Position numbers and translations under genes: made by a program | The notes under the pieces: generated by a model | Database searches by the model: none | The model's input: the letters and a program-made list of their open reading frames with translations, nothing else | What the model was told of the DNA's origin: nothing | Source of the DNA: Hyphomonas sp. Mor2 | GTDB taxonomy: Bacteria > Pseudomonadota > Alphaproteobacteria > Caulobacterales > Hyphomonadaceae | Assembly: GCF_001854405.1 (NCBI RefSeq) | Contig: NZ_CP017718.1 | Coordinates: 1,798,001 to 1,862,000, forward strand | Reading direction: 5' to 3' | Length of the DNA: 64,000 nt | Part shown: positions 8,865 through 16,784 of the stretch, piece by piece | Numbering within the stretch: the first letter of the stretch is position 1 | Layout of the letters: each line of letters opens with the position of its first letter

Positions 8865-9545
8865 ATGTTAGACCTATTGGCCAAAAACACGCCCAGCTTC
8901 ATGGAGTTGCTTTCCGCTGATGTTCGCAAGCAAGTTGCTGATGCAGGCGCAGTGATCCGCTACCAGGACGGCCAGTTGATTCACAGTCGGGGCGACCTCA
9001 AGCCGGGTATATCGATCGTGGTCTCCGGCGCGGTGCAGGTTGGGGTCTATGGCTCTGACGGCTTGTTCGTGATGACGTCGAATCTTGGACCGGGACAGAC
9101 CTTTGGCGAGTTCACCCTTTTCGCCAACCTGCCGCGCACGCATGACATCACGGCCGCGGGCGAGACCGAGATCAACCAGATATCTGCCGCCGCCTTCGAG
9201 CGTCTTTATGAGGCACACTCGGAGATTTCCCGCGCCTTGCTCACAACCACTCTGGTGCGGTCGCATCGCTTGCTCGAGATCCTTGATGCCATCCGGCGTC
9301 TGCCGATGCGAGAGCGGACCGCAAAAGTCCTGTTCACGATGCTGCAAACCGCCGGCGGCGATCAGTCGTTCGAGTATCGACAGGCGGAGCTCGCCCATGC
9401 GCTGGGCGTATCGAGAACCTCTCTTGCGACCGCGCTGAAGCAATTGCGCGACCTGGGACTGATCGACACCGGCTATGGAGAAATTCGCATTCCGGATCCG
9501 GACAAGTTGCAGCGCTGGGTGACCCGCTATTGCAGCGACGCGTAA
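8865..9545 (+). CDS. Crp/Fnr family transcriptional regulator
   Basis: 226 residues: a cyclic-nucleotide-binding-type beta-roll at about 10-125 (including DLKPGISIVVSGAVQVGVYG and GPGQTFGEFTLF), a dimer helix, then a winged HTH at about 150-215 with recognition region ELAHALGVSRTSLATALKQL. No Fnr-type N-terminal cysteine cluster is present, so an iron-sulfur oxygen sensor is unlikely. Upstream of the ATG there is no Shine-Dalgarno sequence, only the palindrome, which hints at a leaderless or operator-occluded start. Convergent with the CapA-like gene 7 bases downstream. Confidence 0.9.
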   Translation: MLDLLAKNTPSFMELLSADVRKQVADAGAVIRYQDGQLIHSRGDLKPGISIVVSGAVQVGVYGSDGLFVMTSNLGPGQTFGEFTLFANLPRTHDITAAGETEINQISAAAFERLYEAHSEISRALLTTTLVRSHRLLEILDAIRRLPMRERTAKVLFTMLQTAGGDQSFEYRQAELAHALGVSRTSLATALKQLRDLGLIDTGYGEIRIPDPDKLQRWVTRYCSDA

Positions 9546-9552
9546 AGCCCGC

Positions 9553-11487
9553 TCACGATGCACAGCCACTGGCCGAGTAAGGTCCAAGCGGGGTTTCCCA
9601 GGCAATCAGCTTCAGATCATCCATGGTGATCTGGACCGCTTCCTCCCCGGCTTGAAACTCAAACAACAGACGGATCGATCGCGCGCGCACACGCGGGCTG
9701 TCAAAGTCGAGGTCGAGATTGGCGGTTTGACCCGGTCCAAGACTGGCATGGCCGAGCTTGATCTTCCGCCCGTTTTCGAGCGCGTCACTCAATCCCTGTC
9801 CGTCGGCGCGAATCTGAAGGTAGATATCCAGATCGACACTTGTTGATGTGCCCAACTCAACCCGTAGCGACATGGGCGTCGCGCGTGGGAAGACGCGCAG
9901 GAATTTGCGCATTCCGGTGGTCAGGCTTTCCTCCGCGTCGAGCTCAACCTGAAGGGCAAGATCCGATGCCTCTTCGGCATCGGCAACGAAATCGACCCGC
10001 TCGTCCATGGAGAGCCAGGAGCGGTCCGGGGCGTCGAACAGGTCGAAACTGTCAAAGTCACCACGCGCGAGCAGGTCACGCCCCGTTCTTTGCCGCCCGG
10101 CGACACAATCGGTTTCGACCTGGAAGGTCGGGCTTTCGGCCTCCGCGCGCTGATCCTTGCTCACGATCAGGTGCCCACCGGACCGATTCACAACCGTGCC
10201 GCGTTTGGCGGAGAGTTCGAACATGCGCCGATTGATGGCATTCCGCATCGCCCCGACCGCCGGGGTCGGATGATAGGCCTTGATATAGAGCGGAACCGAC
10301 TCGGCATGGTGGAACTCCTCGCCATCCATCCAGACATAGAGCAAGGCTGCCGACTGGGCCGAGTAGAAGTATTGATCGAACAGGAAGTTCCCGAGCGACC
10401 AGGCGATCAGCTTGCCGTCATAGAGCTCCAACCCTTGCGTGACATGTGGATGGTGCGCCACGACCAGGGCGGCGCCTATATCCACGGCCTGCTTCAGCCG
10501 GGTCTCTATCGCCAGGGTTGGCTCCTCGACATATTCCAGGCCGCCATGAAATTGCAGGATCGGAACACCGCCTTGCGCCGCGCTGGTGGCGCTGGTCAGG
10601 AGCAATTGAGCCGCGTACCCGAGCGCTGCGCCGCCCTTGTCAGCCCGTGCCGTCTGAGTTGGTGGACCTGCGGGCCAGCCGACAAAGCTGAGAAAGTCGT
10701 AATCCACGCCTTCGAGGCGTTCACGGTGTGCCGCCAGCGCCTCCATGTCGGTCTTGCCGGCGCCTGAAAAATCAAGGTCGCTTTCACGCAGATGCTGAAA
10801 CGACACATCGAGGCCAGGTTCGAGAAAATCGTAAATGTGATTATTGCCCAGCGCGACATAATCCACGCCCGCCCATTCCAATGCCGCCAGGGTTTCCGGG
10901 GCGGAGTAGAATGTCACCGACTTCGGCGCTGCCGGCCCGGGCGGCGTCTCGAAGATCGGCGTTTCCAGATTGATCGAGGCATAATCCGCGCGTTCCAGAT
11001 AGGGCTTCATCTCGCGCAGCAGGGATTTGGAGTCTTCCAGCCGCGTTTCGGGACTCACCAGTACCGGCTCGCCTTCAAAGGGCTGGTAAAAACGGCGCCC
11101 GATCATGGCATCGCCGCCAAACACGAACAGGGTTCGCCCCGGCTTGCGCGCGACCAGCGTCACGTCGCCGAGATCACTGTCTTGCAACAGTTCGGCATGG
11201 CTGAAGGTCTGGCGCATCGGATAGTGCGCGCCTGCCGAGATCTCCAGGCGATAGACCCGATCTTCGTCTGGCGAGATCGCGAACCGGCCCTGGTCATCTG
11301 TTGCAACGGTTTGGTCACCGATCACCAATTGCGCCGAGAGCGGCGCGCCGGACGTGTCCACAATCCGCCCCGTGATCCAGCCGTCTGGCGCTTCTGCCAG
11401 AGGCGACGTCTGGCACGCCGTCACCAAGCTGACGGCACCCAGCGCCGCCGCGCTACAGATCTGGCGCAGCATTATAGACCTCTGCAT
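9553..11487 (-). CDS. CapA-like (poly-gamma-glutamate synthesis-type) lipoprotein
   Basis: 644 residues. A lipobox (LVTAC near residue 25) follows the signal sequence. A short carboxypeptidase-regulatory-like beta domain (about 36-112) precedes the CapA/metallophosphatase-like domain, whose motifs are all visible: FGGDAMIGRRF, INLETP, GNNHIYDF, HHPHVTQGLE and SLGNFLFDQ. A C-terminal beta domain of about 150 residues completes it. ATG 11487 has AAGGGGA upstream; an in-frame ATG at 11472 is possible. It is the last gene of the LysR-controlled operon and overlaps the symporter by 35 bases. CapA is known from poly-gamma-glutamate capsule synthesis, but there is no CapB or CapC here. In this catabolic setting a hydrolytic or binding role on a D-Glu-containing polymer is my inference. 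Confidence 0.8.
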   Translation of the reverse strand: MQRSIMLRQICSAAALGAVSLVTACQTSPLAEAPDGWITGRIVDTSGAPLSAQLVIGDQTVATDDQGRFAISPDEDRVYRLEISAGAHYPMRQTFSHAELLQDSDLGDVTLVARKPGRTLFVFGGDAMIGRRFYQPFEGEPVLVSPETRLEDSKSLLREMKPYLERADYASINLETPIFETPPGPAAPKSVTFYSAPETLAALEWAGVDYVALGNNHIYDFLEPGLDVSFQHLRESDLDFSGAGKTDMEALAAHRERLEGVDYDFLSFVGWPAGPPTQTARADKGGAALGYAAQLLLTSATSAAQGGVPILQFHGGLEYVEEPTLAIETRLKQAVDIGAALVVAHHPHVTQGLELYDGKLIAWSLGNFLFDQYFYSAQSAALLYVWMDGEEFHHAESVPLYIKAYHPTPAVGAMRNAINRRMFELSAKRGTVVNRSGGHLIVSKDQRAEAESPTFQVETDCVAGRQRTGRDLLARGDFDSFDLFDAPDRSWLSMDERVDFVADAEEASDLALQVELDAEESLTTGMRKFLRVFPRATPMSLRVELGTSTSVDLDIYLQIRADGQGLSDALENGRKIKLGHASLGPGQTANLDLDFDSPRVRARSIRLLFEFQAGEEAVQITMDDLKLIAWETPLGPYSASGCAS

Positions 11488-12697
11488 CGAGTTCCCCTTC
11501 AGACTTTGCGACGACCGTTGCGACCGCCAGGTCGCCCGTCACATTGACCACGGTGCGCATCATATCAAGGACGCGGTCGAAAGGCAGGATGAAGCCGACA
11601 ATGATCGCCGTCTGCTCAGCCGAAATGCCGATCGACGTCAAAACAGCGGCCAGCAGGAACAGCGAGGCGGACGGCACTGAGGCGGTGCCAATCGAAACCA
11701 GCGTCGTTGTCAGGCCAATGATCAGGTAATCGCTGAGCTCCAACGGAACCCCGAACGCTTGGGCGGAGAACAGCGCGACAATGCCGACATAGAGCGCCGT
11801 GCCATCCATGTTGACGGTGGCCCCAAGCGGCAACACCGACGATCGCACCGGGACGCCGATGCCCATATTCTCTTCCGCGGCAGCCATGGTGGCCGGCAGG
11901 GTCGCGGCGCTGGAGGAGGTTGAATAGGCCAGAAGCTGCGGGTCGACGGCGCCGCGCATGAAGGGCAGGATCGGCATCCGCGCCAGGAATTTCACCATGC
12001 CGAACTGGACGATGAGAATATGGGCGATACAGGCGAGATAGACCGCGGCCGCCAGCGTAACCACCTTGAGCAGCGTTTCCGCGCCTTGCGTTCCCGCCAC
12101 CCAGGCAATCAGGGCGAACACACCAAACGGCGCCAGCTCCATGACGATGAAGGTAAGCTTCAACATCACCTCTGATCCGGCATTGAACGCGTCTTTCAGC
12201 ACCTTCGCCTCTTCCCCGACCATGATGATGCCAATCCCGATCAGGATGGAGAAGATGATCACCGCGAGGATATTGCCCTCCGCCAGAGCGGCGATGGGAT
12301 TGATTGGGATCATGTTGATCAGACGCTCCGCCAGCGACATGGCACTGGTCAGCGTTTCAGCTTCTGCGCCGGAGAGATCGACCCCGATTCCAGGCTGCAT
12401 CAGGACCCCGAAAATCAATCCAATCGTGATCGCCAACGCCGTCGTTCCGAGATAGAGCGCGAACGCTTTCAATCCGATCGAACCGAGCCGACGGGCATCT
12501 CCCATGGAGATGACCCCGGCGACCAGGGTCGTGAAGATCAAGGGCACGACCAGCATGCGGATGGCCCGGACAAAGATATCTCCCATCCAGCGGATCGAGT
12601 TCGCCCCTTCCCCCCAGATCAGACCAACAATCAGCCCGAGGATGAGAGCCCCGAGTATGCGCTTCCAGAGCGTTATCTTGAACCAGCCCATAATCAT
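11453..12697 (-). CDS. Dicarboxylate/amino acid:cation symporter (DAACS family)
   Basis: 414 residues, strongly hydrophobic, with family signatures: the serine-rich re-entrant loop STSSSAATLPATMAAAEENM (about 270-290), the PLGATVNMDGTALY stretch, and a late hairpin with SVPSASLFLLAAVL. This family (GltP/DctA-type) moves glutamate, aspartate or C4-dicarboxylates with Na+ or H+ across the inner membrane. It overlaps the D-aminoacylase stop by 4 bases (ATGA), so the two are translationally coupled. In context it would import amino acids freed in the periplasm by the two upstream lipoprotein hydrolases. Confidence 0.9.
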   Translation of the reverse strand: MIMGWFKITLWKRILGALILGLIVGLIWGEGANSIRWMGDIFVRAIRMLVVPLIFTTLVAGVISMGDARRLGSIGLKAFALYLGTTALAITIGLIFGVLMQPGIGVDLSGAEAETLTSAMSLAERLINMIPINPIAALAEGNILAVIIFSILIGIGIIMVGEEAKVLKDAFNAGSEVMLKLTFIVMELAPFGVFALIAWVAGTQGAETLLKVVTLAAAVYLACIAHILIVQFGMVKFLARMPILPFMRGAVDPQLLAYSTSSSAATLPATMAAAEENMGIGVPVRSSVLPLGATVNMDGTALYVGIVALFSAQAFGVPLELSDYLIIGLTTTLVSIGTASVPSASLFLLAAVLTSIGISAEQTAIIVGFILPFDRVLDMMRTVVNVTGDLAVATVVAKSEGELDAEVYNAAPDL

Positions 12698-14283
12698 GGT
12701 GTCGTTTCCTCATTCTGGTGGCAGACCGCGCGACGCAGCGCGCGGCCGGGGAGTTCTGTGTTCAATTCGCCCTCGACGATGACGTGCGCGCCATTGACGA
12801 AGAGGTGCTGAACACCGGTGGAGAGTTCTGCCGGATTGGAAAAGTCGGCGACCGGTCCGAACGTGTCTGGATCAAACACGACCAGATCGGCAAAATAGCC
12901 CGGCACAATCTGCCCGCGCTGGCAAAGTTTCAGCGTCTCGGCCGTGAGCCGCGTACTGCGATTGATAAACGAGGCGCGGGAGAGCACGGCCTTCTCTTCG
13001 ACATAGGTGCGATACTTGCGCGGGAAGCTGGCATATTTGCGGGGGTGTCCATTGGTGCCGTCCGAACTGGTCATCACCCAGGGCTGGATCATGAAGCGCT
13101 CAATATCCTGGTCCTGCATATTGAAGGAGGCGATCCGCGCATCCCCCCGCAGGACGATTTCGATCGCAGCGCGGACCGGGTCGAGTTGCAGATCCGCTGC
13201 TTCTTCAGTCAGTGTCCGGCTTGGCAGACCGTCCTCCCGGGCGACCAGCAGGATCGCATCCGCGCCGCCCCGCTTGCGCAGATTTTCAGCGATTTCGCTG
13301 AGCAGCTTTTCCTCATTGCCGGGGTCCCGCAGGCGGGCATACATCGCCTCGTCGGAATCGGCCTTGGCCCAGTTCGGAATGAGCGCGTTTGAGATGCGTG
13401 TGCCCGACGCCGACCACGGATATTGATCCGCAGTCACCACCAGACCTTCGGCCTGGGCCGCTTCGACCATCGCGATGACATCCGCGCTCTGGCCCCAGAC
13501 ATCGACGCCCAGCGCCTTGATGTGGGCGATGTGTACCGCCGCCCCACTGCGACGCCCGATTTCCAGCGCTTCCTCGACCGCGCCAATCAGGCCGATCGAA
13601 TAGCTGCTCTCGTCGCGAATATGAGATTCATAAAGGGCGTCATAGGTCGCGGCCACTTCCGCCAGAGCCACGATCTCATCCATCTGCGCATAGGAGGCAG
13701 GCGCATAGTAGAGCCCTGTCGACAGGCCGAGCGCGCCGTCCTCAAGAGCTTGCTGCAAACGGCGTCGCATATCTTCCAGCTCCGCCGTGCTGGGTGGCCG
13801 GTTCTCACGCCCGAGCACTTCACCCCGCAGAGATCCATGGCCTGCGAACAGCGCGAAATTCGGACCGACGCCCTGCGTTTCAGCCGCCCGCAAGGCTGCG
13901 CCGATCATGACGGGGCCTCCGCCATCATTCCCCGCCACCACAGTGGTCACCCCCTGGGTCAGATAGCCATCGAGCCGCTGACCGCGCGACGCGAACATCA
14001 CGTCTGACAGCGTATGAGTGTGCGGATCAATGAAGCCGGGCGCGACGATCAAGCCGGTCGCGTCAATGACCGTTGTGGCAATGATTTCGCCTGCGTCTCG
14101 CTTGCCGACAAATGCGATCTCGTCGTCGTCAAGAAAGACATCGACCTCACGCCCCTCTTCAGACGTGCCGTCATACACAAGCCCGCCTGTGATCTGGACA
14201 TCGTAGACGGTCGGCTCAGGCGCCTGGCACCCGAACAGGCCGACAAGCCCGAGCGACAGAAGGGCTGCAAGCCGCAGGCTCAC
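12694..14283 (-). CDS. D-aminoacylase / N-acyl-D-amino-acid deacylase, lipoprotein
   Basis: 529 residues. Lipobox LFGC near residue 19; the amidohydrolase metal motif APGFIDPHTHT begins around residue 81; YESHIRDE around 220 and VHIAHIKALG around 247 match the D-aminoacylase branch of the amidohydrolase superfamily; TSSDG supplies the late Asp. Known members hydrolyse N-acyl-D-amino acids to the free D-amino acid. The lipid anchor puts the reaction in the periplasm or on a membrane. It overlaps both neighbours by 4 bases. Together with the D-amino acid dehydrogenase and symporter it forms a consistent D-amino-acid route. Confidence 0.88.
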   Translation of the reverse strand: MSLRLAALLSLGLVGLFGCQAPEPTVYDVQITGGLVYDGTSEEGREVDVFLDDDEIAFVGKRDAGEIIATTVIDATGLIVAPGFIDPHTHTLSDVMFASRGQRLDGYLTQGVTTVVAGNDGGGPVMIGAALRAAETQGVGPNFALFAGHGSLRGEVLGRENRPPSTAELEDMRRRLQQALEDGALGLSTGLYYAPASYAQMDEIVALAEVAATYDALYESHIRDESSYSIGLIGAVEEALEIGRRSGAAVHIAHIKALGVDVWGQSADVIAMVEAAQAEGLVVTADQYPWSASGTRISNALIPNWAKADSDEAMYARLRDPGNEEKLLSEIAENLRKRGGADAILLVAREDGLPSRTLTEEAADLQLDPVRAAIEIVLRGDARIASFNMQDQDIERFMIQPWVMTSSDGTNGHPRKYASFPRKYRTYVEEKAVLSRASFINRSTRLTAETLKLCQRGQIVPGYFADLVVFDPDTFGPVADFSNPAELSTGVQHLFVNGAHVIVEGELNTELPGRALRRAVCHQNEETTP

Positions 14284-15479
14284 CCTTCCTGCTCCAGCAG
14301 AAGCGTCATCATTTCCTGGGCGAAGATCTTCGCCGTCTGATCGATCACGGTTCGACCCGTCTCATCGCCGAGTTCGTAAGTGATCGCGGGCACACCGAAG
14401 CGCTCGAAAATATAGGTCTTCGAGGTCGGCAAATTGACATTGTGGGCGCCCTGGCGATCGAACGGATAGTCAGAGACTTCCCGGCGCGCGCGGCTCAACC
14501 ATTCAGCGGTGAAGCCATATTCAGTGCCATCACTGCCAATGGGCTGGGTGTAGAACACGTTGCGACTGGTCGAATGAAAGTCGAGGAAAAGCACGAGACC
14601 GGGCGCTTCGATCTGGTCAATGACGGACTTGGCTGCTTGCGTCTCTGGCTGCGTGAACGGCCCCCAGTCGCGATTGAGATCGATCCCGGCCATATTGTGC
14701 CGCCAATGCCCATGCTCGACCCCATCGGGATTGAGGTTGGGAATGATCTCCAGATCAAACTGCGCGCGAAACTGCTCCGCCAAGGGCGAGTCGCTGAGGA
14801 TCTCCTCGACAAAACTCGCCATGGCGAGGGCCCCTGTCACCTCGGGAGGATGCTGGCGACCGACCAGCATCACCGTCTTCGGCGCGTCGATGCTCGCTTC
14901 ACTGCGCATCAGGCGAATGGGCCGTCCTTCAATCGAGGCGCCAATCTGTTCGGTCTGAATGAAGGGCTTGCGCGCCATGGCATCGATCCAGGCCTCATGC
15001 GCGGCATTGGTGAACAGTTCCTGCGCCGACAGGAACATTGGCGCGTCGTCCAGGTCCAGCTTGATGGTGACGCGATAGCCCGCTGCCTTCACATCGACAC
15101 GGTCGCCCGGCAGCACGGACCAGGCACGGCCGTCCAGGCTGACTTTCGGCTTGTAGCGATGCGGATGTTCTTCATACCGCAAGACGATTCGCACTTCGCC
15201 CTCCTGGAACGGCGTCAAGCGAACCGCATACCAGGGGCTGATATTGATCGGCACGTCTTCCGGCTTGAGAAAGACTTCGATCGTGCGGTCATCAGTGATG
15301 GCACACGACGCCATATTGGCGGCGGAGAAGTCCGCATCGACCTTGAACACGCCTGTCTGGCAGAACGCCCCTTCGACCCGTTCAATCGCCGCCGGTTCCA
15401 CGACAGCCGGTTCGGTGACCGGGGTCTGGGTACAGGCGGCCAAAACCCCCAGGGCGAATGATGCAATGATCCGTTTCAT
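14280..15479 (-). CDS. M14-family zinc carboxypeptidase, lipoprotein
   Basis: 399 residues with lipobox LAAC (about 13-16), an N-terminal beta domain (about 30-150) and an M14 domain. The zinc-binding H and E are in GRQHPPEVTG, the third ligand His in DFHSTS, the substrate-binding region is NPDGVEHGHWRHNMAGIDLN, and the catalytic Glu is probably in TYELGDETG. The fused N-terminal domain resembles that of cytosolic-carboxypeptidase-like M14 subfamilies. Some M14 enzymes cleave gamma-D-glutamyl bonds. The gene sits between dadA-like and D-aminoacylase genes in the same operon. Confidence 0.88.
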   Translation of the reverse strand: MKRIIASFALGVLAACTQTPVTEPAVVEPAAIERVEGAFCQTGVFKVDADFSAANMASCAITDDRTIEVFLKPEDVPINISPWYAVRLTPFQEGEVRIVLRYEEHPHRYKPKVSLDGRAWSVLPGDRVDVKAAGYRVTIKLDLDDAPMFLSAQELFTNAAHEAWIDAMARKPFIQTEQIGASIEGRPIRLMRSEASIDAPKTVMLVGRQHPPEVTGALAMASFVEEILSDSPLAEQFRAQFDLEIIPNLNPDGVEHGHWRHNMAGIDLNRDWGPFTQPETQAAKSVIDQIEAPGLVLFLDFHSTSRNVFYTQPIGSDGTEYGFTAEWLSRARREVSDYPFDRQGAHNVNLPTSKTYIFERFGVPAITYELGDETGRTVIDQTAKIFAQEMMTLLLEQEG

Positions 15480-15492
15480 AAGAACGCCTTCT

Positions 15493-16722
15493 CTATGCTG
15501 CGCGCGAAACCTGTGTGGCCGGGCCGATCAAGTCTGCGAGTTTCTGGGCCGCGCCGGCTGACAGGGTCCAGCCGAACATACCGTGCCCCATATTCAGATA
15601 AACACCCGGTCGTTTCGTCGCTCCGACAATTGGCAGACTGCTCGGCGTCGCCGGGCGCGCGCCGATCCAGGTCGACTTGATCCGCGAATAGTCCGCGACA
15701 TCGGGAATGAGACGCCGCGCCGTGTTGATGAGTTCCTGCACCCGCTGTCTGCGACGTTCTTCACTGGCAATCCCGAAATCGGCGAAACCGGCGATCCGGA
15801 TCTGCTCCCCGATCTGCGAAAAGACGATCTTGTACCCGGCATCCGTGATCGCCAGGCGCGGTGGTGATGTCCCGACGGGTGCCGTCAAGGAATAGCCCAT
15901 GACCGGATAGATGGGCAGGCTGATCCCCATCTGGCGCAACAGCTTTGTGCCCGCGACCCCGGTGCAGAATATCACGGCATCGCAGGGGCAGGTTTCCTCC
16001 GTCGACAGCACGACCTCATGCCCGCCGCCTTTGAGCGGCGACACGCGCGACACATTCTCGTTGAAGCGGAACCGTACGCCAAAGTCACGCGCGCACAGCG
16101 CCGCGAGTTGCTCGGAGAATCGTGCCGCGTCGCCCACCTCATCTCCCTCAACCAGGAGGCCACCAGACGCTTGCCCGGTATAGCCGTCGAGCGCCGGCTC
16201 TTGTTCAACGCATTCCTCAAATGAGAGCAAGCGCTTCGATGGGCCGGAGGGCTCAGACTTGAGCGCTTTTTCGGCCTTCTGAACTTCCGCTCGGGATTTC
16301 AGCAAAACCAGCTTACCCGCCTGGCGATGGCCAAAGTCGAACTCGGTCTCCGCGATCAGATCGTGAAAGGCGGTCCCGGACTGTTGCGCGAGGCGCGACA
16401 GGTGGTCCGTATCCTTCTGGGATGCACCCCCGCGACAGCGCCCAAGAAACTTCAGCGACCATTTCAGGAAATCAAAACTCAATGTAGATGGCAAACGAAA
16501 CGCTGGATCAGAGCCGACCAGAATTCCCGGAATCTTGCCGATCAGCGCCGGTGTCCCCATCGGGGACGCGAATCCGTAAGACAGCTGTCCGCCATTGGCA
16601 AAGCTACTTTCCATGGCGGCGCCTGGCTCACGGTCGAACACCGTCACGTCGTGGCCGGACTTGGCGAGCATATACGTTGTGGTCACTCCCACAACGCCAG
16701 CTCCGATGATCGCGATCTTCAT
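15493..16722 (-). CDS. dadA: FAD-dependent D-amino acid dehydrogenase
   Basis: 409 residues; begins with the FAD dinucleotide-binding motif KIAIIGAGVVGVTTTYMLAK and ends with GARPATPSSLPIVG and NMGHGMFGWTLSAGAAQKLA, which are typical of DadA. The enzyme oxidises D-amino acids to 2-oxo acids, passing electrons to the respiratory chain. ATG 16722 is used; a TTG four codons earlier is disregarded. It starts 62 bases after the TonB receptor stop, with a 10-bp hairpin between, and is followed by the M14 peptidase. DadA is the cytoplasmic end of the putative D-amino acid scavenging pathway. Confidence 0.88.
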   Translation of the reverse strand: MKIAIIGAGVVGVTTTYMLAKSGHDVTVFDREPGAAMESSFANGGQLSYGFASPMGTPALIGKIPGILVGSDPAFRLPSTLSFDFLKWSLKFLGRCRGGASQKDTDHLSRLAQQSGTAFHDLIAETEFDFGHRQAGKLVLLKSRAEVQKAEKALKSEPSGPSKRLLSFEECVEQEPALDGYTGQASGGLLVEGDEVGDAARFSEQLAALCARDFGVRFRFNENVSRVSPLKGGGHEVVLSTEETCPCDAVIFCTGVAGTKLLRQMGISLPIYPVMGYSLTAPVGTSPPRLAITDAGYKIVFSQIGEQIRIAGFADFGIASEERRRQRVQELINTARRLIPDVADYSRIKSTWIGARPATPSSLPIVGATKRPGVYLNMGHGMFGWTLSAGAAQKLADLIGPATQVSRAA

Positions 16723-16740
16723 GAGAAGCCCCAAGGCAAA

Positions 16741-16772
16741 CAGGCGAGCCCCGGAAGTTGGAGGCTCGCCTG
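16741..16772 (-). terminator. Hairpin between TonB receptor and dadA
   Basis: Perfect 10-bp stem CAGGCGAGCC / GGCTCGCCTG with a 12-base loop, 13 bases after the receptor stop. On the minus strand only TTTGCCTT follows, so it is more likely an attenuator or mRNA-stability element letting the receptor be expressed above the downstream enzymes. Confidence 0.55.
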
Positions 16773-16784
16773 CTCTGCTACCGA

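Noticed and set aside
9553-11487. Reading the CapA-like gene as part of a capsule synthesis operon
   Set aside because: No capB, capC or glycosyltransferase is nearby; all cotranscribed genes are catabolic or uptake genes.
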